Origin: Aedoeadaptatus ivorii
GTDB lineage: Bacteria > Bacillota > Clostridia > Tissierellales > Peptoniphilaceae
DNA: 64,000 nt
Reading direction: 5' to 3'
NCBI RefSeq assembly: GCF_030815095.1
Contig: NZ_JAUSWF010000008.1
Location: 62,001 to 126,000 of the forward strand
The translations under genes and the position numbers were made by a program. This document shows positions 1 to 8,024 of the stretch, piece by piece; the first letter of the stretch is position 1, and the number at the start of each line of letters is the position of its first letter. A model generated the notes under the pieces. The model worked only from the letters and a program-made list of their open reading frames with translations, made no database searches and was not told the DNA's origin.

Positions 1-435
1 CGCGCTATCCCCGTAGGTACCACGGTCCACAACATCGAAATGACCCCCGGCAAGGGTGGCCAATTGGCCCGTGCAGCCGGAAGCGGCGCACAGCTGATGG
101 CAAAAGAAGGCAAGATGGCCCAACTCCGTCTGCCCTCCGGCGAGTTCCGTCTGGTAAGCGTCGAGTGCAGAGCGACGGTAGGCAGCGTCGGCAATATCTC
201 CCACGAACTGGTTACCCTGGGTAAGGCGGGTCGCAAACGCCACCTCGGCATTCGTCCCCACGTTCGCGGTTCTGCAATGAACCCCGTCGATCACCCCCAC
301 GGTGGTGGTGAAGGTCGTACCCCGATCGGTCGTCCGTCCCCGATGTCCCCCTGGGGCAAGAAGACGCTCGGCCTGAAGACGCGTCAAAAGAGCAAGAAGA
401 GCGATCGCTACATTATTCGTCGCAGAACGAAATAA
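1..435 (+). CDS. rplB: 50S ribosomal protein L2, C-terminal part (5' end outside window)
   Basis: The reading frame is open from base 1 and gives 144 residues of the L2 C-terminal half. It includes the HNIEMTPGKGG stretch and the highly conserved NPVDHPHGGGEGR segment that contributes to the peptidyl transferase centre. The N-terminal OB-fold part lies upstream of the window. An internal ATG at 40 is not the start, because the conserved frame continues upstream of it. L2 binds 23S rRNA and helps subunit association. The gene is followed 14 bases later by rpsS, in the usual S10 operon order. Confidence 0.98.
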   Translation, partial: RAIPVGTTVHNIEMTPGKGGQLARAAGSGAQLMAKEGKMAQLRLPSGEFRLVSVECRATVGSVGNISHELVTLGKAGRKRHLGIRPHVRGSAMNPVDHPHGGGEGRTPIGRPSPMSPWGKKTLGLKTRQKSKKSDRYIIRRRTK

Positions 436-449
436 GGGAGGAGGAAGCA

Positions 450-731
450 ATGTCCAGATCCATTAAGAAGGGACCTTTTGCAGATGAACACCTGCTGAAG
501 AAGGTAGACGCCCTGAACGAAGCAAACAAAAAAGAAGTTATCAAAACATGGTCTCGTCGTTCGACGATCTTCCCGGAAATGGTGTCCCACACCATCGCCG
601 TTCACGACGGAAGAAAACACGTTCCGATCTATATCACCGAGGATATGGTAGGTCATAAGCTCGGCGAATTCGTATTAACCCGCACTTTCCGCGGCCACAC
701 CAGCGGCGAAAAGGCAGCGAAGCTGAAATAA
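450..731 (+). CDS. rpsS: 30S ribosomal protein S19
   Basis: This 93-residue protein has the usual S19 length and begins MSRSIKKGPFAD, the family signature. The conserved GRKHVPIYITEDMVGHKLGEF region is present. S19 sits in the head of the 30S subunit beside S13 and contacts the A-site finger. The ATG has GGGAGGAGG upstream. It lies between rplB and rplV with short gaps, so it is part of the same transcript. Confidence 0.98.
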   Translation: MSRSIKKGPFADEHLLKKVDALNEANKKEVIKTWSRRSTIFPEMVSHTIAVHDGRKHVPIYITEDMVGHKLGEFVLTRTFRGHTSGEKAAKLK

Positions 732-744
732 GGAGGAAGAACGA

Positions 745-1080
745 ATGGAAGCAAGAGCAATTGCAAAATACGTGCGGATTTCTCCTTTGAAGGTAAACTT
801 CATTTGTGCGGAAATTCGCGGCAAGCAAGTCGACGAAGCCCTGGCGCTTCTGAAATTTACCCCCAAGCGCGGCGCCCGTGAACTGTATAAGGTTCTGCAC
901 TCCGCCGTCGCTAATGCGGAAAACAACCTGAATTTGGATCGTGAAGATCTGATCGTTAAAGAAGCATATGCCAACGACGGTCCGACGATGAAGCGCTATC
1001 GCCCCAAGGCGAAGGGTATGGCTTATCCCATCCTGAAGCGTTCTAGCCACATCGGCGTCGTCGTTTCCGAAAGAGAATAA
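745..1080 (+). CDS. rplV: 50S ribosomal protein L22
   Basis: This 111-residue protein begins MEARAIAKYVRISPLKV and carries the L22 globular domain. The extended beta-hairpin (around residues 80-100, with KRYRPKAKGMAYPI) reaches into the exit tunnel, where macrolide-resistance changes occur in other species. Length is normal. AGGAGG precedes the ATG and the gene lies 13 bases after rpsS in the S10 cluster. Confidence 0.98.
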   Translation: MEARAIAKYVRISPLKVNFICAEIRGKQVDEALALLKFTPKRGARELYKVLHSAVANAENNLNLDREDLIVKEAYANDGPTMKRYRPKAKGMAYPILKRSSHIGVVVSERE

Positions 1081-1094
1081 GGAGGAGGAGAAGA

Positions 1095-1829
1095 ATGGGT
1101 CAAAAAGTAAATCCGCACGGTCTTCGTGTAGGGATCATTAAAGATTGGGATTCCAAATGGTATGCCGATAAAAAAGACTTTGGAGATCTCCTCGTCGAAG
1201 ACGATAAAATCCGTAAATTCGTAAAGAAGCATCTGTATCAGGCGGGCATCGCCAGAATTGAAATCGAACGCGCGGCCAGCAAGGTCAAGATCTCTATTTC
1301 CACGGCAAAGCCGGGTATGGTGATCGGACGCGGCGGAAGCGGCGTCGAAGAGCTGCGTAAGGATCTCGAAAAGCTGACCGGCAGAAGCGTCGTCATCAAT
1401 GTCGACGAAGTGAAAAACCCCGACCTGGACGCAACCCTGATCGCGGAAAACATCGCGCAACAACTGGAACGCCGTGTGGCTTTCCGTCGCGCTATGAAAC
1501 AAACCATCCAACGCGTTATGCGCCTTGGCGTCAAGGGCATCCGTACCCAATGTTCCGGTCGTCTCGGCGGTGCCGATATGGCGCGCCGCGAAGGCTACAG
1601 CGAAGGTACCATCCCCTTGCAAACCCTGCGCGCCGACATCGACTTCGGATTTGCCGAAGCGGACACCACCTACGGCAAGATCGGCGTAAAGGTATGGCTC
1701 TATAAGGGCGAAATCCTTCCCCAAAGACCGGAAGGACGCAGAAACCGCAGAGACAACAGACGTCGCGGCAACGACAATCGTCGCGGCAGCAACCGTAGAA
1801 ATCAAGGCCAAGGCCAAGACAGACGGTAA
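1095..1829 (+). CDS. rpsC: 30S ribosomal protein S3
   Basis: This 244-residue protein starts MGQKVNPHGLRVGIIKDWDSKWYA, and its KH domain carries the GMVIGRGGSGVEELR loop. The C-terminal S3 domain with the GADMARREGYSEG motif follows. S3 binds mRNA at the entry channel and forms part of the ribosomal helicase. The last 30 or so residues are an Arg/Asn/Gly-rich tail beyond the core fold. It is somewhat longer than the Bacillus protein (about 218 residues) and is probably disordered. Confidence 0.97.
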   Translation: MGQKVNPHGLRVGIIKDWDSKWYADKKDFGDLLVEDDKIRKFVKKHLYQAGIARIEIERAASKVKISISTAKPGMVIGRGGSGVEELRKDLEKLTGRSVVINVDEVKNPDLDATLIAENIAQQLERRVAFRRAMKQTIQRVMRLGVKGIRTQCSGRLGGADMARREGYSEGTIPLQTLRADIDFGFAEADTTYGKIGVKVWLYKGEILPQRPEGRRNRRDNRRRGNDNRRGSNRRNQGQGQDRR

Positions 1830-1846
1830 GTGAGGAGGAAAGCAAT

Positions 1847-2287
1847 ATGTTAATGCCGAAAAGAGTAAAATATCGGAGACAACATCGTGGCAGAATGAAG
1901 GGTGTCGCCCACAGAGGCAACACTTTGACCTACGGTGAATACGGCATCCAAGCATTGGAACCGACCTGGATCACCTCCAATCAAATCGAGGCTGCACGTC
2001 GTGCCATGACCCGTTACATCCGCCGTGGCGGTAATATCTGGATCAAGGTATTCCCCGACAAGCCCGTCACCGAAAAGCCCGCTGAAACCCGGATGGGTTC
2101 CGGTAAGGGTTCTCCGGAGTACTGGGTTGCCGTCGTTAAGCCGGGACGCGTCCTGTTCGAATTGGGCGGCGTTTCCGAAGAAGTGGCGAGAGAAGCGATG
2201 CGTCTTGCTTCCATGAAGCTTCCTATTAAGACGAGATTTATCGCCAAAAATACGGAAGAAAGTGAGGGCGACTCTAATGAAAAGTAA
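1847..2287 (+). CDS. rplP: 50S ribosomal protein L16
   Basis: This 146-residue protein begins MLMPKRVKYRRQHRGRMKG, matching the MLxPKR start of Firmicute L16, so the first ATG is preferred over the one two codons later. It contains the conserved MGSGKGSPEYWVAVVKPG loop that contacts A-site tRNA. Its 3' end overlaps the start of rpmC by 11 bases, which suggests translational coupling. Confidence 0.97.
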   Translation: MLMPKRVKYRRQHRGRMKGVAHRGNTLTYGEYGIQALEPTWITSNQIEAARRAMTRYIRRGGNIWIKVFPDKPVTEKPAETRMGSGKGSPEYWVAVVKPGRVLFELGGVSEEVAREAMRLASMKLPIKTRFIAKNTEESEGDSNEK

Positions 2288-2483
2288 TGACATCCGTAAA
2301 TTATCCAGTGAGGAACTGAATAACAAGGTGTCCGAGTTGAAAAACGAACTCTTTAACCTTCGCTTTCAACTGGCGACCGGTCAATTGGACAATCCGTCTA
2401 CCATTAAAAATGTCAAAAAAGACATTGCTCGCGTAAAGACCATCCAAAGAGAGCGCGAGCTCAATATGGAAAAGGAGGCGTAA
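2277..2483 (+). CDS. rpmC: 50S ribosomal protein L29
   Basis: From the ATG at 2277 the product is 68 residues, MKSNDIRKLSSEEL..., the expected L29 size. A GTG five codons upstream is open but lies deeper inside rplP and would add residues the family lacks. The conserved ELKNELFNLRFQLATGQLDNP helix pair is present. L29 lies at the tunnel exit, where trigger factor docks via L23. It overlaps rplP and is followed three bases later by rpsQ. Confidence 0.96.
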   Translation: MKSNDIRKLSSEELNNKVSELKNELFNLRFQLATGQLDNPSTIKNVKKDIARVKTIQRERELNMEKEA

Positions 2484-2486
2484 GGT

Positions 2487-2741
2487 ATGGAAAGAAATCA
2501 ACGCAAAGTGATCTCCGGCAAGGTCGTAAGCGACAAGATGGACAAGACCATTGTCGTGGCCGTAGAGACCTTCAAAACCCACCCGATCTACAAAAAGAGA
2601 TTCAAAAACACCCAAAAATATAAGGTACACGACGAGAATAACGAAGCGGGTATCGGCGATACCGTACGCGCTATGGAGACACGTCCCCTGTCCAAGGATA
2701 AGAGATTCCGACTCGTCCGCATCGTAGAAAGAGCGAAATAA
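2487..2741 (+). CDS. rpsQ: 30S ribosomal protein S17
   Basis: This 84-residue OB-fold protein begins MERNQRKVISGKVVSDKMDKTIVVAV, typical of S17. The conserved KKFKxH-like region (RFKNTQKYKVHDE) and GDTVRAMETRPLSKDKRF follow. S17 is a primary 16S rRNA binder in the 30S body. It is embedded between rpmC and rplN with gaps of 3 and 14 bases. Confidence 0.97.
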   Translation: MERNQRKVISGKVVSDKMDKTIVVAVETFKTHPIYKKRFKNTQKYKVHDENNEAGIGDTVRAMETRPLSKDKRFRLVRIVERAK

Positions 2742-2755
2742 GGGAGGTCTTCGGA

Positions 2756-3124
2756 ATGATTCAACAAGAAAGCAGATTGAAAGTCGCCGATAACTCCGGT
2801 GCAAGAGAACTCGGCGTCGTCAAGGTATTGGGCGGTACGAATCGCCACTATGCAAATATCGGCGATATCGTCATTTGCTCCGTTAAACACGCAACACCCG
2901 GCGGCGTTGTTAAAAAAGGTGCCGTCGTCAAAGCGGTTATCGTGCGTTCCAAAAAGGGCATTCGTCGTTCCGACGGAACCTATATCAAGTTCGACGAGAA
3001 CGCTGCGGTCGTTATTAAAGACGACAAGAACCCCCAGGGTACCCGTATCTTCGGACCCGTAACCCGCGAGCTTAGAGGAGAAAACTTTATGCGTATTATC
3101 TCCCTCGCTCCCGAAGTTCTTTAA
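2756..3124 (+). CDS. rplN: 50S ribosomal protein L14
   Basis: This 122-residue protein begins MIQQESRLKVADNSGARE, the invariant L14 N-terminus. It has the full beta-barrel, including the GPVTRELRGENFMRIISLAPEVL end. L14 forms part of the intersubunit bridges and the docking surface for the silencing factor RsfS. The length is exactly that of most bacterial L14 proteins. Confidence 0.98.
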   Translation: MIQQESRLKVADNSGARELGVVKVLGGTNRHYANIGDIVICSVKHATPGGVVKKGAVVKAVIVRSKKGIRRSDGTYIKFDENAAVVIKDDKNPQGTRIFGPVTRELRGENFMRIISLAPEVL

Positions 3125-3138
3125 GGAGGTGGCATAGA

Positions 3139-3453
3139 ATGCGCATCAAAAAAGGAGATACCGTCGAAGTCATTTCCGGCAAGGACAAAGGTAAAAAAGG
3201 TAAGGTCGTCCGCACCATCCCGAAACTTGACCGCATTGTCGTCGAAGGTGTCAACATCGTAACCAGACACGAAAAGCCCAGAGGACCCCAAAATCCCGGC
3301 GGCATCACCAAGAGTGAAGCGCCGATTCACGTTTCCAACGTCATGTACTACGATACCAAGACCAACAAGAGAAGTCGCATCGGCTATCGCGTGGAAGACG
3401 GGAAGAAAGTACGCGTAATCAAGTCCTCCGGCGCTACCATTTCTGATAAGTAA
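3139..3453 (+). CDS. rplX: 50S ribosomal protein L24
   Basis: This 104-residue protein begins MRIKKGDTVEVISGKDKGKKGKV, the KOW motif that defines L24, an early assembly protein of the 50S subunit. The HEKPRGPQNPGGI loop and the C-terminal DGKKVRVIKSSGA segment are conserved. AAGGAGGT precedes the start, and the gene is in its normal place between rplN and rplE. Confidence 0.97.
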   Translation: MRIKKGDTVEVISGKDKGKKGKVVRTIPKLDRIVVEGVNIVTRHEKPRGPQNPGGITKSEAPIHVSNVMYYDTKTNKRSRIGYRVEDGKKVRVIKSSGATISDK

Positions 3454-3464
3454 GGAGGTCTGTG

Positions 3465-4016
3465 ATGACATCGAGATTAAAAGAAAAGATTATCAATGAA
3501 GTCGCACCTGCTTTGATGGACGAGTTCAAGTATGAAAATGTCATGCAAATTCCTCGCCTGGAAAAAGTAGTGATCAATATCGGTTTAGGAGAAGCGAAGG
3601 ACAATCCCAAGGCACTGGAAAGCGCCGTAAACGACCTGACCTTGATCTCCGGCCAAAAGCCCGTCGTCACCAAGGCGCGTAAGAGTATTGCGAACTTCAA
3701 GTTAAGAGAAGGTTCCAATATCGGCTGCAAGGTGACCCTGCGCGGCGAGAGAATGTACGATTTTCTCGACAAGCTGATGAATGTCGCCCTGCCCCGCGTG
3801 CGCGACTTCCGCGGCGTAAAGCCCACCGCATTCGACGGTCGCGGAAACTACGCGTTGGGACTCAAAGAACAACTGATTTTCCCGGAGATCGAATACGATA
3901 AGATCGACGCCTTGCGCGGTCTCGATATTATTATCGTAACGACCGCCGAAACGGATGAAGAGGCAAAATCCCTTCTCGCGAAGATGGGTATGCCTTTTGC
4001 AAAGAAGGAGGGTTAA
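3465..4016 (+). CDS. rplE: 50S ribosomal protein L5
   Basis: From the ATG at 3465 the product is 183 residues, MTSRLKEKIINEVAPALMDEFKY.... A GTG directly before it (3462) is in frame, but the AGGAGG at 3453-3458 is better spaced for the ATG. Conserved elements include QKPVVTKARKSIANFKLREG and the C-terminal GLDIIIVTTAETDEEAKSLL. L5 binds 5S rRNA and contacts P-site tRNA. Confidence 0.96.
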   Translation: MTSRLKEKIINEVAPALMDEFKYENVMQIPRLEKVVINIGLGEAKDNPKALESAVNDLTLISGQKPVVTKARKSIANFKLREGSNIGCKVTLRGERMYDFLDKLMNVALPRVRDFRGVKPTAFDGRGNYALGLKEQLIFPEIEYDKIDALRGLDIIIVTTAETDEEAKSLLAKMGMPFAKKEG

Positions 4017-4019
4017 ACT

Positions 4020-4205
4020 GTGGCAAAGAAATCCATGGTGGCTAAGCAAAAGAGAAAAGCGAAATACAGCGCAAGAGAATACACCAGATGCAAAATTTGC
4101 GGACGCCCTCACGCCGTGCTCAGAAAATACGGCATTTGCAGAATTTGCTTCCGTAAACTCGCTTACGCGGGACAAATCCCCGGCGTAAGAAAGGCAAGCT
4201 GGTAA
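4020..4205 (+). CDS. rpsZ: 30S ribosomal protein S14, zinc-binding type (type Z)
   Basis: This 61-residue protein with a GTG start contains the CKIC and CRIC pairs (C24/C27, C40/C43) that bind Zn2+ in the short S14 type. Firmicutes often also encode a zinc-free long paralogue for zinc starvation; none is in this window. S14 is a late-binding protein of the 30S head. It starts three bases after the rplE stop. Confidence 0.96.
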   Translation: MAKKSMVAKQKRKAKYSAREYTRCKICGRPHAVLRKYGICRICFRKLAYAGQIPGVRKASW

Positions 4206-4230
4206 GGCTAACCGAAAGGAGGAATTGACA

Positions 4231-4626
4231 ATGATGACAGACCCCATTGCAGATATGCTTACGAGAATCCGTAACGGCAACGATGCAAAACATAAATCTG
4301 TTCAGATTCCCGCTTCTGGTATGAAGGCGGAAATCTCCCGTATCCTTCTCGAGGAAGGCTATATTAAAAGCTACGAAGTGATCGAAGACGAACAGCAAGG
4401 CAAGATTAATGTAGAATTAAAGTACGGCAAGAACGACGAAAAAGTAATCAGCGGTATTAAGAGAATTTCCAAACCCGGTCTTCGCGTATACGCAAAGCAC
4501 ACCGAAATCCCCAAGGTATTGGGCGGTTTGGGAATTGCCGTCATCTCCACTTCCAAGGGGATTATGACCGACCGCGACGCCCGTAAAGAACAAGTCGGCG
4601 GAGAAGTTCTCTGCTACGTTTGGTAA
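4231..4626 (+). CDS. rpsH: 30S ribosomal protein S8
   Basis: The ATG at 4231, eight bases after AAAGGAGG, gives a 131-residue protein starting MMTDPIADMLTRIRNGN. A TTG two codons upstream is too close to the ribosome-binding site. The S8 C-terminal signature STSKGIMTDRDARKEQVGGEVLCYVW is intact. S8 is a primary 16S rRNA binder and, in other bacteria, the translational repressor of the spc operon. I did not identify its mRNA site here. Confidence 0.96.
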   Translation: MMTDPIADMLTRIRNGNDAKHKSVQIPASGMKAEISRILLEEGYIKSYEVIEDEQQGKINVELKYGKNDEKVISGIKRISKPGLRVYAKHTEIPKVLGGLGIAVISTSKGIMTDRDARKEQVGGEVLCYVW

Positions 4627-4641
4627 GGAAGGAGCGGTAAG

Positions 4642-5178
4642 ATGTCTAGAATCGGAAAAAACCCTATCGATATCCCCTCCGGCGTAGAGGTTAAGAAGAA
4701 CGGCAATGTGGTAGAAGTCAAAGGGGCCAAGGGAAGCCTTCAAACCGAAGTCGACCCCATTATCGGCGTTGAAGTCAATGACACGCAAGTCGTATTGACC
4801 CGTCCCAACGACGACAAAAACATCCGCGCCCTGCACGGTCTCTACCGTACGCTGATCGCGAACAATATCGAAGGCGTTACCAACGGGTATAAAAAAGAAC
4901 TCGAAATCATCGGTACGGGATACCGTGCGCAAAAGTCCGGCAAGAAGCTGAACTTGAGTCTCGGTTTTTCCCACCCGATCGAATTGGAAGATCCCGAAGG
5001 AATCGAAGTGGAAGTTCCTTCCAACACGAGCATCATCATCACCGGGATCGACAAACAGAAAGTCGGCGCTTATGCCGCTTACATCCGCAGTTTCAGAAGT
5101 CCGGAACCCTACAAGGGCAAGGGCATCCGTTATGTGGGCGAACAAGTGCGCAGAAAAGTCGGTAAGACCGGCAAGTAA
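4642..5178 (+). CDS. rplF: 50S ribosomal protein L6
   Basis: This 178-residue protein begins MSRIGKNPIDIPSGVEV and has the two tandem L6 folds, with the C-terminal signature PEPYKGKGIRYVGEQVRRKVGKTGK. L6 lies near the sarcin-ricin loop and the factor-binding site. Length and position between rpsH and rplR are standard. Confidence 0.98.
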   Translation: MSRIGKNPIDIPSGVEVKKNGNVVEVKGAKGSLQTEVDPIIGVEVNDTQVVLTRPNDDKNIRALHGLYRTLIANNIEGVTNGYKKELEIIGTGYRAQKSGKKLNLSLGFSHPIELEDPEGIEVEVPSNTSIIITGIDKQKVGAYAAYIRSFRSPEPYKGKGIRYVGEQVRRKVGKTGK

Positions 5179-5195
5179 GAAAGGAGTGGAGTGTT

Positions 5196-5558
5196 TTGTT
5201 TAAGAAAATTGACCGCCACGGCAATCGCAAAGCGAGACAAACTCGCGTCAGACGTAAAATTAACGGAACCGAATCCAAGCCTCGTCTTGCCGTTTACCGC
5301 AGCGCGCACCACATTTACGCGCAACTGATCGACGATGTAAACGGAAAGACCATCGCCAGTGCCTCTACTTTGGATAAGTCCTTGAACCTGGAGAGCACAA
5401 AAAATCTCGAAGCGGCCAAGGCCATCGGAAAATCCATCGCCGAAAAGGCAAAGGAACACGATGTGGAAGAAGTCGTCTTCGATCGCTCCGGTTATGTATA
5501 CCACGGACGCATTAGCGCGCTCGCGGAAGCGGCCCGCGAAGCAGGACTGAAGTTCTAA
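5196..5558 (+). CDS. rplR: 50S ribosomal protein L18
   Basis: This 120-residue protein starts at a TTG (MFKKIDRHGNRKARQTRVR...) ten bases after AAGGAG. The nearby GTG at 5191 is in a different frame and no ATG fits. It has the 5S rRNA-binding N-terminus and the ending VVFDRSGYVYHGRISALAEAAREAGLKF. L18 delivers 5S rRNA to the 50S subunit with L5. It is one of several TTG-initiated genes in this operon. Confidence 0.95.
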   Translation: MFKKIDRHGNRKARQTRVRRKINGTESKPRLAVYRSAHHIYAQLIDDVNGKTIASASTLDKSLNLESTKNLEAAKAIGKSIAEKAKEHDVEEVVFDRSGYVYHGRISALAEAAREAGLKF

Positions 5559-5571
5559 AGGAGGGAATGGC

Positions 5572-6084
5572 TTGAACCGTAACAGAAAGAACACCAGAGA
5601 GAGAGACTCGGAACTCGAAGAAAGAGTAGTAGCGATCAACCGTGTTGCCAAGACCGTTAAGGGCGGCCGCAATATGCGCTTTTCCGCTCTCGTCGTCGTA
5701 GGCGACAGAAACGGCAGTGTCGGTATCGGCATGGGCAAGGCCCTGGAAGTTCCCGAAGCGATCCGCAAGGGCACCCAGGCTGCCAAAAAGAACATGGTGA
5801 AGATCAATCTCGTCGGCAACACAATCCCCCACGAAATCACCGGGGTATTCGGCGCCGGACGCGTATTCTTAAAACCCGCTCGTCCCGGTACCGGTGTTAT
5901 CGCCGGCGGCAGTGTCCGTGCCGTATGCGAACTCGCAGGCATTAAGGACATCTACACCCACAGCATCGGATCCTCGAATCCGAGAAACACCGTCAACGCC
6001 ACCATGGAAGGCCTCACCGGTCTGAAGACCGCCGAAAATGTGGCAAAACTCCGCGGCAAGAGCGTGGACGAGATTTTAGGATAG
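5572..6084 (+). CDS. rpsE: 30S ribosomal protein S5
   Basis: This 170-residue protein starts at a TTG after AAAGGAGGG. An ATG five bases earlier is out of frame and meets a stop at once. The double-stranded RNA-binding N-terminal domain (ERVVAINRVAKTVKGGRNMRFSALVVVGD) and the C-terminal domain (GSSNPRNTVNATMEGL) are present. S5 affects decoding accuracy and, in other species, spectinomycin sensitivity. Confidence 0.96.
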   Translation: MNRNRKNTRERDSELEERVVAINRVAKTVKGGRNMRFSALVVVGDRNGSVGIGMGKALEVPEAIRKGTQAAKKNMVKINLVGNTIPHEITGVFGAGRVFLKPARPGTGVIAGGSVRAVCELAGIKDIYTHSIGSSNPRNTVNATMEGLTGLKTAENVAKLRGKSVDEILG

Positions 6085-6093
6085 GGGGATACG

Positions 6094-6270
6094 ATGAGTA
6101 CCATTAAGATTAAACTCAAGAGAAGCCCCATCGGTAGCATTGAAAATCACAGACGCACGATTAAAGCATTGGGCTTGCGCAAAGTCGGTCAGGTCGTCGA
6201 AAAGAGCGACACCCCGCAAATTCGCGGTATGATCGGCAAAGTAAGCCATATGGTCGAAATCGTCGACTAA
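6094..6270 (+). CDS. rpmD: 50S ribosomal protein L30
   Basis: This 58-residue gene lies in the gap between rpsE and rplO. The product begins MSTIKIKLKRSPIG and contains HRRTIKALGLRKVGQVVEK, then the ending MIGKVSHMVEIVD, all matching bacterial L30. GGGGGAT lies a few bases before the ATG. L30 is a small peripheral 50S protein, and its place here is conserved in Firmicutes. Confidence 0.96.
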   Translation: MSTIKIKLKRSPIGSIENHRRTIKALGLRKVGQVVEKSDTPQIRGMIGKVSHMVEIVD

Positions 6271-6283
6271 GGAGGTGGACGCA

Positions 6284-6733
6284 ATGAAATTGCATGATTT
6301 AAGACCTCAAGAAGGTGGAGGAGTCAAAGCAAAGAAACGCCTCGGCCGCGGGATCGCATCCGGTACCGGTAAGACCGCCGGACGCGGACACAAAGGTCAA
6401 AAAGCCCGTAGCGGCGGCGGCGTACGCCCCGGTTTTGAAGGGGGTCAAATGCCCCTGTTCCGTCGTCTTCCCAAAAGAGGCTTTACCAACATTTTCAAGA
6501 AGCAATATGCCATTGTAAATGTGGAAGCTCTGAATCAATTTGAAAACGGTGCGGAAATTACCTTAGACACCTTGTTGGAAAAGGGCATCGTCAAAAAGAT
6601 CGACGCCAAAGACGGCTTGAGAGTATTAGGAAACGGAGAAATCAACGTATCCGTTCACGTAAAGGCGGAACACTTCACCAAATCCGCAGCCGAAAAGATC
6701 GAAGCGGCAGGGGGAAAGGCTGAGGTGATCTAG
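6284..6733 (+). CDS. rplO: 50S ribosomal protein L15
   Basis: From the ATG at 6284, seven bases after GGAGGT, the product is 149 residues, MKLHDLRPQEGGGVKAKKRLGRGIASGTGKTAGRG. A GTG three codons upstream overlaps the ribosome-binding site and is less likely. The Gly-rich extended N-terminus and the folded C-terminal domain are typical. The stop codon abuts the secY ATG, so translation is probably coupled. Confidence 0.96.
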   Translation: MKLHDLRPQEGGGVKAKKRLGRGIASGTGKTAGRGHKGQKARSGGGVRPGFEGGQMPLFRRLPKRGFTNIFKKQYAIVNVEALNQFENGAEITLDTLLEKGIVKKIDAKDGLRVLGNGEINVSVHVKAEHFTKSAAEKIEAAGGKAEVI

Positions 6734-8014
6734 ATGATCCAGACCTTTAGAGACGCTTGGAAGATCCCGGAAATTCGTAAAAAGCTTCTCTTCACCTTGC
6801 TGATGCTGGTCGTATTCCGATTTGGCAGCCACATCCCCGTTCCCTTTATGAACCGGGAGGCGATCGCCCAGATCTTTAACCAGTCCCAAGGTGGTATACT
6901 GTCCTTCTTGGATTTAATGAGTGGCGGTAACTTCGGGCATTTCTCGATATTCGCCACCAGTATATATCCGTATATTACCGCGTCCATCGTCTTGCAACTT
7001 CTGACGATCGCGATTCCCAGCTTGGAAGCGCTGAGCAAAGAAGGGGAGACGGGACGCAAGAAGATCGCACAGTACACAAGGTATTTAGCAGTGGCTCTCG
7101 CTGCGGTACAGGCCATCGGTTACACCTACGGCTTTTACCGTCAAGCGGTGAACACGAGCAATATGTTCCAAGATTTCGTCATCATCGCGTCGGTCGTAGC
7201 GGGGAGTACCTTCCTGATCTGGATCGGCGAGATGATCACGGAGCGCGGAATCGGAAACGGGATCTCTTTACTCATCTTTGCAGGGATCGTAGCCAGATTC
7301 CCCGCCGATATATGGGCATCGATCCGCATGGCGAGTGCCGGGATGACATCCTGGGCTTGGGTCGCGGTATTTTTGATCCTCGCCGTCGCCATCGTGGTAT
7401 TCGTCGTCTTGCTGAATGAAGGCCAACGCAGAATTCCCGTTCAATACGCGAAGCGCGTGGTCGGCCGCAAGATGTACGGCGGACAGAGCACCCATATTCC
7501 CATTAAAGTTTTGATGAGCGGCGTTATGCCCATCATCTTTGCACAGACCATTATGAGTATTCCGTCGATCTTCGTCATGTTTCAAGGACGCGAGTCCGAT
7601 GCGGCGAAGTTCTTGACCAAGTGGTTTACGCCGGCCGGCAATGTAGGGATTTTCGTCTACAGCATATTTATGGTGCTATTGATCGTATTCTTTACGTTCT
7701 TCTACACCGCCATCCAGTTTAACACCGTAGAATACTCCAAAAACTTACAACAAAATGGTGGATTTATTCCGGGGATTCGTCCCGGAAAGAGCACCAGCGA
7801 CTATCTGCAACGCACGGTAAATCGACTGGTATTCCCCGGTGCCATTGCCCTGGCCATCCTGTCCGTATTGCCGACGATCTTGGAAAAGGTCACCGGCATG
7901 AACTTCAGTTTCGGCGGCACGAGTCTGATCATCGTAGTCGGTGTCATCCTCGAAACGGCGAGAGTACTGGAACAACAATTAATGATGCGACACTATAAGG
8001 GATTCCTAAAATAA
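6734..8014 (+). CDS. secY: Preprotein translocase subunit SecY
   Basis: This 426-residue integral membrane protein forms the channel of the Sec translocon with SecE and SecG. Ten hydrophobic segments are visible. The first begins near residue 18 (KKLLFTLLMLVVFRFGSHIPVP), followed by the conserved plug region with GGNFGHFSIFATSIYPYITASI. The cytoplasmic loop VPVQYAKRVVGRKM is the SecA/ribosome docking site. It begins directly after the rplO stop. Confidence 0.98.
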   Translation: MIQTFRDAWKIPEIRKKLLFTLLMLVVFRFGSHIPVPFMNREAIAQIFNQSQGGILSFLDLMSGGNFGHFSIFATSIYPYITASIVLQLLTIAIPSLEALSKEGETGRKKIAQYTRYLAVALAAVQAIGYTYGFYRQAVNTSNMFQDFVIIASVVAGSTFLIWIGEMITERGIGNGISLLIFAGIVARFPADIWASIRMASAGMTSWAWVAVFLILAVAIVVFVVLLNEGQRRIPVQYAKRVVGRKMYGGQSTHIPIKVLMSGVMPIIFAQTIMSIPSIFVMFQGRESDAAKFLTKWFTPAGNVGIFVYSIFMVLLIVFFTFFYTAIQFNTVEYSKNLQQNGGFIPGIRPGKSTSDYLQRTVNRLVFPGAIALAILSVLPTILEKVTGMNFSFGGTSLIIVVGVILETARVLEQQLMMRHYKGFLK

Positions 8015-8024
8015 GGAGGATCAT